Source of the DNA: Candidatus Subteraquimicrobium carltonvillense
Lineage (GTDB): Bacteria; Actinomycetota; Aquicultoria; Subteraquimicrobiales; Subteraquimicrobiaceae
Direction of reading: 5' to 3'
Assembly (NCBI GenBank): GCA_002339355.1
Contig: DDKQ01000030.1
Coordinates: 1-15,097, forward strand
Length of the DNA: 15,097 nucleotides
The notes under the pieces were generated by a model, which worked only from the letters and a program-made list of their open reading frames with translations, was not told where the DNA came from and ran no database searches. Below, in pieces: positions 1 to 6,052 of this stretch (positions are counted from its first letter, which is position 1; each line of letters starts with the position of its first letter). The position numbers and the translations under genes were made by a program.

Positions 1-73
1 GTGGAGATGGCGGGACTTGAACCCGCGACCTCCTCCACGCCAAGGAGGCGCTCTCCCTCTGAGCTACATCCCC
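1..73 (-). tRNA. tRNA-Ala (anticodon GGC)
   Basis: Read on the minus strand the sequence folds as a complete cloverleaf. The acceptor stem starts GGGGATG at 73 and pairs with CATCTCC ending at 3 (one G-U pair). The D arm is GCTC...GAGC, the anticodon stem CCTCC/GGAGG, and the TTC arm GCGGG/CCCGC with loop TTCAAGT. The seven-base anticodon loop is TTGGCGT, with GGC at 41-39, which reads the alanine codon GCC. The discriminator base is A at position 2. The window ends before it can be seen whether CCA is encoded. It is divergent from the downstream editing-domain gene. Confidence 0.96.
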
Positions 74-201
74 AAAATATATATTGCAGCATAAATTATA
101 TAAACGACCTCGAATAAAGTCAAATTGGGGTCCATGCGATTTCCCAGCGGAATGTAGTCTGATAAAATTGTGGGAGTAAGTCGACAAAAGGGTGTGATCC
201 T

Positions 202-627
202 TTGAGATTTTTAGCCATTCATGTGGATTATTTCAAATGTAAAATTACGGAAAAGGGAAGGTCAAAGGCATTTGAAGAGTTTCAAAATCCGGAGACGACA
301 ATCGATGAAGGTCTCGTTGTGCTTTCAAGCGTGGAGAAGCAAGATGAAAGATCGCCACAAAGGGTCGCCGAAAAAGCGAGTGAGGAGATCGCTCAGCTCG
401 TCGAGCAACTCAAGGTGGAGACGATCGTCCTCCATTCCTTCGCACATTTATTTGCCGAGTTGAGCAATCCTCGCACAGCAATAGAGGTAATGAAGTTCAT
501 AGAAGAGAAGCTGAAGAATAAGGGTTTGAATGTGATCCGCACGCCCTTTGGCTGGTTCAACACTTTGGAAATTAAAGCCAAGGGTCATCCCATCTCCCGA
601 GTGGCCCGAATCATCACACCCGACTAG
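202..627 (+). CDS. Stand-alone archaeal-type threonyl-tRNA synthetase editing domain
   Basis: 141 residues, about the size of the N-terminal editing domain (tRNA-Thr_ED, D-Tyr-tRNA deacylase-like fold) of archaeal ThrRS, which removes mischarged serine from tRNA-Thr. Visible family features are the start RFLAIHVDYF, an acidic patch near 45-49, SFAHLFAEL at 79-87 (His82), TPFGWFN at 114-120 and KGHPIS at 127-132. The frame stops at TAG 625 and no aminoacylation or anticodon-binding domain follows, so this is a free-standing protein. Split catalytic and editing ThrRS proteins are known from Crenarchaea. The TTG start is preceded by AAAGGG at 187-192. From memory of archaeal sequences, the FGYYK motif normally ends in a functional lysine; here the aligned residue is Asn120. 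A trans-editing role is inferred; a changed specificity is possible. Confidence 0.85.
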   Translation: MRFLAIHVDYFKCKITEKGRSKAFEEFQNPETTIDEGLVVLSSVEKQDERSPQRVAEKASEEIAQLVEQLKVETIVLHSFAHLFAELSNPRTAIEVMKFIEEKLKNKGLNVIRTPFGWFNTLEIKAKGHPISRVARIITPD

Positions 628-690
628 CCTTGTGGCTGCGAAGTAAAAATTGGAATTAAGATGTATTATTAACAAGATGGGTTAACACCC

Positions 691-802
691 TGGTCGGGGT
701 GAAGTGCTCGTGAGCCCACGCGGTCGGCCTGGTTTTTAGTTTTACAAAAGTCATACTCCGGCCGCCGCCCCGTACGGGCAGGTTTTCTTAAGCACTTACC
801 CC
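691..802 (+). other. Junction-like structured element, possible ncRNA, leader or small mobile repeat
   Basis: A closing stem of 12 pairs joins GGGGTGAAGTGCT (696-708) to AGCACTTACCCC (791-802) with one bulged G. Packed inside with almost no linkers are CGTG-AGCC-CACG (709-720), an 8-bp stem with one bulge between 721-729 and 760-767, and CCCG-TA-CGGG (769-778). Another short hairpin, GGGT-TAAC-ACCC (679-690), sits just upstream. The first 18 bases (691-708) recur exactly at 15080-15097. The element ends about 57 nt before the lipoprotein start at 860, so it could be a 5' leader. It matches no riboswitch I recognise. Confidence 0.5.
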
Positions 803-859
803 TCCCTTAAATGTAAAAGTATAAACCTAACTCGTTAATAGTCCAATTAAGGATTTGTT

Positions 860-1966
860 ATGGCTGGTAAATTAGGGTATCGAGGTCTGACCCCGATTTT
901 GGTTTTATGTCTTCTCACTTCTTGTGCCCCCACCAGGACATTACCAACCCAAGGCGCCAAAGAAAAGAAGAGAGCCACAATCCAGAAGAAAAAAGAAGAC
1001 CGAAAACCAAAGAAAGATTCAGAGACACGACCATTTAAGGAGATACATCCCATAGCCGGCAAGCGCATCGTCTCCCTCCAAAAAGTTTACGAGATACAGG
1101 TACCAGTTGGTCCCAAATCCATAGAGAGAATGCCCGATGACAAACACATCCTCGTTAACAGCCTCTACGCCCACAAAGTATCGATAATAGATGCTTCAAC
1201 CTTCCAAATAGTCAAGGCCATTCCCGTGGGAGGCGAGCCCGTGGAATGCGCCTTTACCCAGGGAGGGCGCCTGGCTTGGGTCTCCTTATACGATAAGGGG
1301 AAGGTCGTAGTGGTGGATACGGACGAAGGCAGGGTAATGCACGAAATAAAGGTGGGTGTAATACCCAAAGAGGTAGCCGCATCTCCCAACGAAAAATGGA
1401 TCTATGTCGCCAATTGGAGTTCGAACTTCATTTCAGTAATCGATGCTCAGAGCTTCACTCGCGTTAAAGACGTGGTTGTGGGACGCATCCCACGGGGCAT
1501 TTGCTTCTCCCCTGATGGCAAATATGCCTACGTCGCCAATATGGGAGGAAGCACTCTCACCAAAATAGATGTAAAAAACGACCACACGGTAATCAAATCC
1601 ATCCCCATCGGCATCAATCCCCGACATTTGGTTATCACCAAGGACGGTCAATATATCTACGCCAGCAACAACATTGAAGGAGCCTTAAGAAAACTCGATG
1701 CCGCCACCGAGAGAGTGGTTGGAATCGCCAAGGTGGGAAGGCGGCCGCGCACCATCGAACTTTCCCCCAATGAAAAGTACATTTTTGTCTGCAATTATGA
1801 GGATGACAATATCGGGGTCGTGGATGCGGAGACTATGGAGCAAATTTTCACCGTGGAGACAAGCACACATCCAATAGGTGTGACCATCACCCAGGATGGG
1901 AAACACCTATGGGTCGCGAATTATCGAACGAGTTTAGTCTATGTCTACAAGGTCATTTACGAGTAA
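860..1966 (+). CDS. YVTN-repeat seven-bladed beta-propeller lipoprotein
   Basis: 368 residues. The N-terminus is a lipoprotein signal with lipobox LTSC (Cys22), then a Lys-rich linker at about 33-60. The rest carries seven repeats of about 42 residues, each built on a core such as IYVANWSSNFISVID or AYVANMGGSTLTKID. Further copies read ILVNSLYAHKVSIID, AWVSLYDKGKVVVVD, IYASNNIEGALRKLD, IFVCNYEDDNIGVVD and LWVANYRTSLVYVY. This is the 40-residue YVTN beta-propeller family, and seven copies make a full propeller. Such proteins are usually extracytoplasmic binding or scaffold proteins; the ligand is unknown. AAGGAT at 849-854 supports the ATG. It converges with the gene ending at 1978, with an 11-bp gap. 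Confidence 0.9.
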   Translation: MAGKLGYRGLTPILVLCLLTSCAPTRTLPTQGAKEKKRATIQKKKEDRKPKKDSETRPFKEIHPIAGKRIVSLQKVYEIQVPVGPKSIERMPDDKHILVNSLYAHKVSIIDASTFQIVKAIPVGGEPVECAFTQGGRLAWVSLYDKGKVVVVDTDEGRVMHEIKVGVIPKEVAASPNEKWIYVANWSSNFISVIDAQSFTRVKDVVVGRIPRGICFSPDGKYAYVANMGGSTLTKIDVKNDHTVIKSIPIGINPRHLVITKDGQYIYASNNIEGALRKLDAATERVVGIAKVGRRPRTIELSPNEKYIFVCNYEDDNIGVVDAETMEQIFTVETSTHPIGVTITQDGKHLWVANYRTSLVYVYKVIYE

Positions 1967-1977
1967 GCCGCTCAGCT

Positions 1978-2403
1978 CTAGTCCTTCGCCTCGCGCTTTG
2001 CTCCCCACATTCCCAATCCCTTGCTAATCACTATCAACATAATTACTATCATGCCCAAGAGGAAAATATCTGAGAAGGATAATAACCCTCCGGTGGGGGT
2101 GGTTTCATGTTCTCCCCCGTGTTCAGCTGTTCCATGTCCTGCTGTTTCGTGTTCTTCTGCTCCCTGTTCTCCGGCTTCTGGTTGTCCATGTACCTCCTTT
2201 TTGCGTGCTTCCTCGTGTGCTCCCTGTACTTCTTTTGCTTCCGGTTCATGTGTTGTTCCGGGTCCACCTTCAGCGGCACTGGCAAGAACACATTTGCGCG
2301 CCGGAACATGAACGATTTGCGTTTGAGCCAGCGCCCCAGAAGATACCAAAGAGATCACTAACACAGCAAGAATAATGACTAAGAAGGTGTTCCTTGCGCC
2401 CAT
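1978..2403 (-). CDS. His/Glu-rich membrane protein with signal-type N-terminus and C-terminal membrane segment
   Basis: 141 residues from the ATG at 2403, chosen because AGGAGG lies at 2413-2418; an in-frame upstream ATG at 2436 lacks such a site. Residues about 5-27 form a hydrophobic signal or anchor ending near ALAQ. A low-complexity stretch of Glu, His, Gly, Ala and Lys follows, with many His residues (e.g. HGTAEHGGEHE), then a hydrophobic segment (IFLLGMIVIMLIVI) and a basic tail. The middle region might bind metal ions such as nickel, zinc or copper, but this rests on composition only. No family is recognised. A TATAAT box lies just upstream. Confidence 0.7.
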   Translation of the reverse strand: MGARNTFLVIILAVLVISLVSSGALAQTQIVHVPARKCVLASAAEGGPGTTHEPEAKEVQGAHEEARKKEVHGQPEAGEQGAEEHETAGHGTAEHGGEHETTPTGGLLSFSDIFLLGMIVIMLIVISKGLGMWGAKREAKD

Positions 2404-2438
2404 TTCCTTGTTCCTCCTCTTTGATTCGCCTCCCAAGA

Positions 2439-2458
2439 ATTATAGCCTAAAGTGTCAA
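2439..2458 (-). promoter_or_regulatory. Probable -10 box for the His/Glu-rich membrane protein
   Basis: On the minus strand a perfect TATAAT lies at 2444-2439, about 36 bases before the chosen start. A perfect TTGACA also occurs at 2458-2453 but only 8 bases away, too close to serve as its -35. At 17-bp spacing the hexamer is TTTATC, a poor -35. The -10 assignment is reasonable and the -35 is unresolved. Confidence 0.4.
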
Positions 2459-2483
2459 TGGGATAAAGTCGATATATAGATTT

Positions 2484-2550
2484 GAAGGAACCCAAAGAGC
2501 CACGAAAAATGAGTAGGTCGGGAAACCGAAGTGGCTAGTTGGGTTCCTTC
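2484..2550. repeat. 67-bp imperfect palindrome with a GAAA-capped inner hairpin
   Basis: GAAGGAACCCAA (2484-2495) pairs perfectly with TTGGGTTCCTTC (2539-2550). After a 2x2 internal loop, AGCCAC (2498-2503) pairs with GTGGCT (2531-2536). Inside lies TCGG-GAAA-CCGA (2518-2529), a GNRA-type tetraloop in plus-strand RNA. It follows the vapC stop (minus strand) and precedes the next gene's promoter, so it could end vapBC transcription. There is no clean U-run on the minus side; the plus side is followed by GAATTTTATT. A MITE-like element is the alternative. Confidence 0.7.
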
Positions 2551-2555
2551 GAATT

Positions 2556-2999
2556 TTATTCCAGGCTTAAATCCTTCAATAAAATGGCTTGAGGCAAATC
2601 CCGAATCTTTGTAAAAAACTTGCCATCGGCCGTAATGAGTAAGCACCCTTTCTTTTGCGCTAAAGCAATATAAGAAGCATCGTAAATAGTGGTGTCTTTA
2701 TTATAAGCTAATTTAATCGCTCTCTTGAGTAAATCCTCATCTGGCTTTATTAACTCAAGTTCCATCTTTAGTAGACTCAAAAGAGCGAGATTCGTATCAT
2801 CCTGTTCAAAATTGGGATTATGCCTTAAAGCATTTATTATCTCATAAACCAGAATATCCGGGGCGATGAGCAAGCATTCTTTCCGGAGATGAAGTTCCTG
2901 CAGTTTAAGTGCCTGTTCTATGTCCGCTTCATTTACATGGGAAAACCACTTGATCGCAACCGAGGCATCGATTACATAAAGAGTTGAGGAGGTATACAT
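2556..2999 (-). CDS. vapC: PIN-domain ribonuclease toxin, VapC family
   Basis: 147 residues from the ATG at 2999, the usual size for VapC. The PIN acidic residues are present: Asp11 in YVIDASVAIKWF, Glu53 in LVYEIINAL, Asp107 in TIYDASYIALA and Asp125 in LLITADGKF. VapC proteins are Mg-dependent endoribonucleases that cut tRNA or rRNA when freed from the antitoxin. The start overlaps the antitoxin stop by one base (TAATG), the usual coupled arrangement, so the longer in-frame ATG at 3044 inside the antitoxin gene is less likely. The RNA target cannot be read from sequence. Confidence 0.9.
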   Translation of the reverse strand: MYTSSTLYVIDASVAIKWFSHVNEADIEQALKLQELHLRKECLLIAPDILVYEIINALRHNPNFEQDDTNLALLSLLKMELELIKPDEDLLKRAIKLAYNKDTTIYDASYIALAQKKGCLLITADGKFFTKIRDLPQAILLKDLSLE

Positions 3000-3259
3000 T
3001 AGTGTGCCTCTCTCCACCTTCGAATCTCGGCTACGCCATCCCACTCACCCGCTTTCTTACGCAAGCGGCTTTGAATCTCCATGGCTTCCCTTATGTTCTG
3101 AGTTCGCTTCTTTTCGGCCTGCTTTGTCCTTTGGGATTCCCAGTATGCTTCAACAGCTTTTCTTAAAAACTCGCTTCGGCTTAGATGCTCCTCCTTGGCT
3201 GTCCTGTCTATTTTCTTTAAGAAACCAGCGGGTATGGTAATGTTTATCTTCAACATCAT
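2999..3259 (-). CDS. vapB: Ribbon-helix-helix antitoxin partner of the PIN toxin (VapB-like)
   Basis: 86 residues from the ATG at 3259. The N-terminus MMLKINITIPAGFLKKIDRT followed by LSRSEFLRKAVEAYWE is a typical ribbon-helix-helix DNA-binding fold: a beta strand for DNA contact, then two helices. The charged C-terminal half would wrap the toxin. GGAGG at 3266-3270 lies 6 bases before this ATG (9 before a second ATG at 3256). An in-frame ATG at 3274 overlaps the binding site and is rejected. Autoregulation is expected and fits the promoter and repeats upstream. Confidence 0.85.
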   Translation of the reverse strand: MMLKINITIPAGFLKKIDRTAKEEHLSRSEFLRKAVEAYWESQRTKQAEKKRTQNIREAMEIQSRLRKKAGEWDGVAEIRRWREAH

Positions 3260-3276
3260 TTTTCGCCTCCACACAC

Positions 3277-3305
3277 ATTCTATATTTAATCCACACCAGA
3301 GTCAA
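3277..3305 (-). promoter_or_regulatory. Sigma-70-type promoter of the toxin-antitoxin operon
   Basis: On the minus strand TTGACT (3305-3300) is followed after exactly 17 bases by TAGAAT (3282-3277). The antitoxin ribosome binding site begins 7 bases beyond the -10, giving a very short leader. This is the best consensus promoter in the window. Confidence 0.75.
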
Positions 3306-3306
3306 T

Positions 3307-3330
3307 ACTTAAATCTCTACTTAAGTAAGT
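3307..3330. promoter_or_regulatory. Candidate operator beside the vapBC promoter
   Basis: ACTTAAAT (3307-3314) and ACTTAAGT (3319-3326) are 12 bases apart, followed by AAGT. The second is a perfect palindrome, so the pair reads as both direct and inverted repeats. It abuts the -35 box. Short repeated half-sites at such spacing are what ribbon-helix-helix repressors bind; binding by this antitoxin is inferred. Confidence 0.4.
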
Positions 3331-3336
3331 ATCACA

Positions 3337-3357
3337 TTGTATCTTGTATCCTGTATC
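3337..3357. repeat. Heptamer array (TTGTATC x2, CTGTATC)
   Basis: Three consecutive 7-base units end one base before the stop codon of the thiamine-binding gene (stop on minus strand, 3361-3359). It is one of several arrays of the same period but different sequence in this window. Confidence 0.75.
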
Positions 3358-3358
3358 C

Positions 3359-3658
3359 CTATTTTATCCTCGCCATGACCGATCTTACCTTATCGCCCAT
3401 TCCAACCTTCTTATCCCTGCGATCGTCGATCTCGATGATTGTTACCACCCTTTGAATTCCCTTTGCGAATGGTACCTCATGGAGTTCCCTGGCCAGTGTG
3501 AAGAGCTCATCCGTTCCCGCCTCGATTATCGTCCCCATATCGGAGAGTTCATAACTTGCCCCTTCTCGATCGAGTACCTTGACCACTTCCGCGATGTAAT
3601 CACCGATACTTGGGGTCGGCGTCCCTATGGGAATCACGCTCATCTGCATCAAAGCCAT
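3359..3658 (-). CDS. Thiamine-binding protein, MTH1187 family
   Basis: 99 residues, the usual length of the MTH1187/YqgV (formerly DUF77) family, small ferredoxin-fold proteins that bind thiamine or hydroxymethylpyrimidine in the cytoplasm. Seen here are the N-terminal strand MSVIPIGTPTPSIGDYIAEV, the central YELSDMGTIIEAGTDELFTL and the RVVTIIEIDDRRDK strand near the C-terminus, all in the family order. GGGAGG precedes the ATG. It lies 67 bp after the unknown 147-residue gene, possibly in one transcript. No TPP riboswitch or thiamine biosynthesis gene is visible nearby, so its regulation is not shown. Confidence 0.85.
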   Translation of the reverse strand: MALMQMSVIPIGTPTPSIGDYIAEVVKVLDREGASYELSDMGTIIEAGTDELFTLARELHEVPFAKGIQRVVTIIEIDDRRDKKVGMGDKVRSVMARIK

Positions 3659-3725
3659 ATCGCTTCCCTCCCAATGAGTTTTTTAAGAAATCTTATCCCA
3701 GATATCTTTCTCCTCGCTTCAACCC

Positions 3726-4169
3726 TTATTTCTTTTTGAGTGGACCGGTTCCGCGGACGGCCTCGGTCGCAGCGAGCAGGAGTGGGAAATGCCTTTGCAT
3801 CACCTTACGCACCTGCTCCTCGGCCTCCCAGCCAGTCCCGGGAACGAGGAATAGAAAAAGCCGACTTAAAAAAGCACCTTCCACAAATAAGCGGTGAATT
3901 TGTGGCGGCTCACCTTTCAAAAGCTCGACGAAGAGAGAGGGACAGGCACCGACAATTTTCTCCTCTCGCAGAGCCAATACGGGCTCCTTGAATTCAGCCT
4001 CGAAATTCTCGTACCATCCGAGTTGGATTTCCTCCTGAACCTGAGGTATGGTCCTCGCCCAGAGAAGATAGCTCTTCCGACTGAAGAAGCGCAGTGAGAC
4101 TTGGGGTAGCACCGAACGAAAAACATCCATCTTTCGCAGAATGAGGCGCTTGATCTCCAGTTCGTTCAT
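3726..4169 (-). CDS. Hypothetical protein, unrecognised
   Basis: 147 residues, ATG at 4169 with GGGGAGAAG just before it. I do not recognise a family. The N-terminus is basic and probably helical (ELEIKRLILRKMDVFRSVL). The centre is acidic with aromatic residues (QLGWYENFEAEFKEPVL), then come a hydrophobic stretch (FLSRLFLFLVPGTGWEAEE) and a tail ending GPLKKK. There is no signal peptide and no clear membrane span. It is the first gene before the thiamine-binding protein on the same strand, so the two may be co-transcribed. It could also be the leftover of a longer protein. Confidence 0.6.
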   Translation of the reverse strand: MNELEIKRLILRKMDVFRSVLPQVSLRFFSRKSYLLWARTIPQVQEEIQLGWYENFEAEFKEPVLALREEKIVGACPSLFVELLKGEPPQIHRLFVEGAFLSRLFLFLVPGTGWEAEEQVRKVMQRHFPLLLAATEAVRGTGPLKKK

Positions 4170-4195
4170 CTTCTCCCCGCCCTGTAACCTAATTC

Positions 4196-4353
4196 TAATA
4201 ACTGATCCAAAAGGATTTCTCGAAAAATATATCGGTAAAAAGTCAACTTCTTATTTATATGATAAAGCTCGCGAGGAATCCTGGCTGAGAAAATTTAATT
4301 TGCACAAAAGAAAGGTTTTTGCTGGAAGAAACTGGCTTAGGTATGGGCCTTAG
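4196..4353 (+). pseudogene. Possible gene remnant in the spacer
   Basis: This plus-strand frame is open with coding-like composition (DPKGFLEKYIGKK, DKAREESWLRKFNLHKRK, NWLRYGP) and ends at TAG 4351. It has no start codon with a ribosome binding site outside the opposing gene; the only ATG, at 4141, lies inside that gene. It also overlaps the restored 3' end of the HD-GYP gene by a few bases. No family is recognised. It may be the tail of a lost gene or chance. Confidence 0.25.
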
Positions 4354-5374
4354 CCTTCAATTGTTTTCTTGATTTTCTCAATCCTTTTGCTAGACTTATC
4401 ACTCTTGATTAAGTCGATGAAAACCTCTACTATGCGTGGATCAAATTGACTACCGGCGTTCTTTTTTGGCTCGCTTATAGCTTCCTCATACCTAAAGCTT
4501 CTCTGTAGGGACGATCAGCAATCATAGCCTCAAAAGCATCAGCTACAGCAAGTATCCGAGAGCCCAGGGGAATGCTATCTCCCTTTAGTCCCACGGGATA
4601 ACCACCTCCATCATAATGTTCGTGATGATATAAGATTAAAGGAATGGCTTTCCGCAGAGCTGTGCCTGATGCAAGGATTCGTGCTCCAACACCAGGATGT
4701 GCCTTTATTGCCTCCCACTCCTCACTATTAAGTTTCCCTCTTTTAAGTAGAATCTCCTCATTTATACAAATCTTGCCAATGTCATGTAACAAACCAGCGG
4801 TTTTTAATAGCTCTTTTTCCGCTTTAGAAAGATTGAGTTTCTCAGCAATTGCAAGGGTATATCTTGTAACTTGCTCAGAATGTCCCCGAGTATAGGGGTC
4901 TTTAGCTTCGATAGCCGTGATAAGAGCTCTTATGGCATCAAGGTGCACTTCCTGAAGCTGGGTGAATAATTGAGCATTGTGAATAGCGACAGCCGCTTCG
5001 CCAGCCAAAGCGGAAAGTCTCCTCAAATCATCCTTTGTGAACTTTTTTGGGGTAATACTCCCCACGTTTAAAACGCCAATTAGTTTGCCTCCAACCTTTA
5101 AAGGAACAGACAATACTGAGCGGAGTCTGTTGTCACATAACTGAAGCTTAAGTCGAGTATCTTCGGAGATGTCCTGGAGGAGTAAGGGTGTCTCTGTTTT
5201 AGCTACCTGCCCCGCTATTCCCTCCCCAAGTTTTATGCATGTATTTTTCATGGTATCGTCATCCACACCATGGGTAGCTACCATCGCCAACTGTTTTGCT
5301 TCATTATCTAGTAGCATTAAGCAGGAGCAATCGGCATCCAGATACCTAGCCACATTTTCATTGATTTGCTTCAA
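4350..5374 (-). pseudogene. GAF/HD-GYP c-di-GMP phosphodiesterase, frameshifted and lacking its N-terminus
   Basis: The main frame (5374-4475, 299 codons, TTG start) holds a GAF sensor domain at about 5-135 and an HD-GYP domain from about 145. Hallmarks are RGHSEQVTRY, LLHDIGKI (His197-Asp198), HPGVGARIL, HHEHYDGGGYP (250-260) and RILAVADAFEAM. HD-GYP proteins hydrolyse cyclic di-GMP. The frame ends early after DRPYREALG. One base appears to be missing at about 4491-4492; past it, the other frame gives YEEAISEPKKNAGSQFDPRI and on to TAA 4350, the expected family C-terminus (46 residues). At the other end the frame stays open to a TGA near 5410 (LKILLKQINENVARY) without a proper start, so an N-terminal part is missing. 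It may be a pseudogene or carry a sequencing error. The catalytic core is intact. Confidence 0.85.
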
Positions 5375-5382
5375 TAAGATTT

Positions 5383-5571
5383 TTAAATCCCCAGAGCAAA
5401 ATAATCACCCAAGATTTTTATCTCTACCGTTTTACCACGCTCTACACGATTGGGCTCGACTGAAGTGATCATGGGTCCTGGATACATCTGGCCTCGGGCA
5501 ACGGACATAGCCAGCATGCTGATCATCAAAACCCCAAGAAAAATCGACGCCCAGAATCTCTTTTTATGCAT
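5383..5571 (-). pseudogene. Truncated exported protein with the start of an IPT/TIG-like domain
   Basis: 62 residues from the ATG at 5571, which is preceded by AAGGTGA; an in-frame upstream ATG at 5616 has no such site. The first 28 residues form a signal peptide (HKKRFWASIFLGVLMISMLA, cut near ARGQ). The rest, PMITSVEPNRVERGKTVEI, then KILGDYF, looks like the opening strands of an IPT/TIG immunoglobulin-like domain, normally about 80-90 residues. The frame stops after GDYFALGI, exactly where the HD-GYP reading frame begins. Truncation by a deletion that joined two genes is the simplest reading. Confidence 0.6.
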
Positions 5572-5678
5572 ATCTTCACCTTCTTTCTCGCTTTTTGCCC
5601 AGAATAAAAAGGACACTCAAGTGCGGATGCTTCTCGGACGATATAACCTCTAGAATGCCATTTCGCCGGGAGGTCATC

Positions 5679-5825
5679 ATGCGAAGTCTAGACATGGGAA
5701 AGATACTCGTCGCCATCATGGGATTATTCGTGGTTCTTGTCACCTGGAGAGCAACCAAGGGGCAATCCAAAAATCGTTTCCTCGACCCACTGCCAATCGA
5801 TTTGGAAGATAGCACCATCTGCTAA
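5679..5825 (+). CDS. Small hypothetical protein with one membrane segment
   Basis: 48 residues. GGGAGG ends six bases before the ATG at 5679, a good site. The N-terminal half is hydrophobic (GKILVAIMGLFVVLVTW) and could be a signal or single membrane anchor; the rest is short and polar (SKNRFLDPLPIDLEDSTIC). No family is recognised. After the TAA the same frame continues for 33 codons (IIRIHPVTENSYSTKFEIWI), so it may be the beginning of a longer gene broken by a stop. The opposite strand is also open here (5724-5999) but without a ribosome binding site. Confidence 0.4.
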   Translation: MRSLDMGKILVAIMGLFVVLVTWRATKGQSKNRFLDPLPIDLEDSTIC

Positions 5826-6052
5826 AAAGGGAACGGGATCATCAGAATACACCCCGTAACTGAAAATAGCTATAGCACAAAGTTTGAGATTTGGATTGAC
5901 AATCGACCCCACACCGATGAGAATTAATTTATGAAATCCATCCGGGTTTAACAAGGAAGTTAGAAATGAGAAAGGCGAAGAGAAAACAGTGGCAGACATT
6001 TGGCCGAGGAGCTAGTTTGATTCTTTTCAAATACCGAAGCTGATTTCCTTCA
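5826..6052. other. Spacer, possible decayed coding sequence
   Basis: No gene with a start and ribosome binding site is visible. Both strands have stretches that look coding: the plus continuation after the stop at 5825 up to about 5926, and a minus frame open from 5999. I cannot decide between them. A short TTTCCT...AGGAAA pairing (6044-6060) overlaps the hisF stop and has no U-tract. Confidence 0.3.

Noticed and set aside
691..802. Known riboswitch, SRP RNA or T-box
   Set aside because: None of the conserved cores I know (TPP, cobalamin, SAM, T-box GGGUGG, SRP GGAA-capped helix) can be found in it.
2049..2361. Three further open frames (plus and minus) across the His/Glu-rich gene
   Set aside because: The low-complexity, GC-skewed sequence leaves other frames open; only the 1978-2403 frame has a ribosome binding site, signal peptide and upstream -10 box.
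2453..2458. Perfect TTGACA as -35 of the His/Glu-rich gene
   Set aside because: It is only 8 bases from TATAAT, and no -10 box lies 17 bases beyond it.
5724..5999. 91-codon minus-strand ORF upstream of the TIG-like fragment
   Set aside because: There is no ribosome binding site, and the opposing small ORF has one. No family is recognised.
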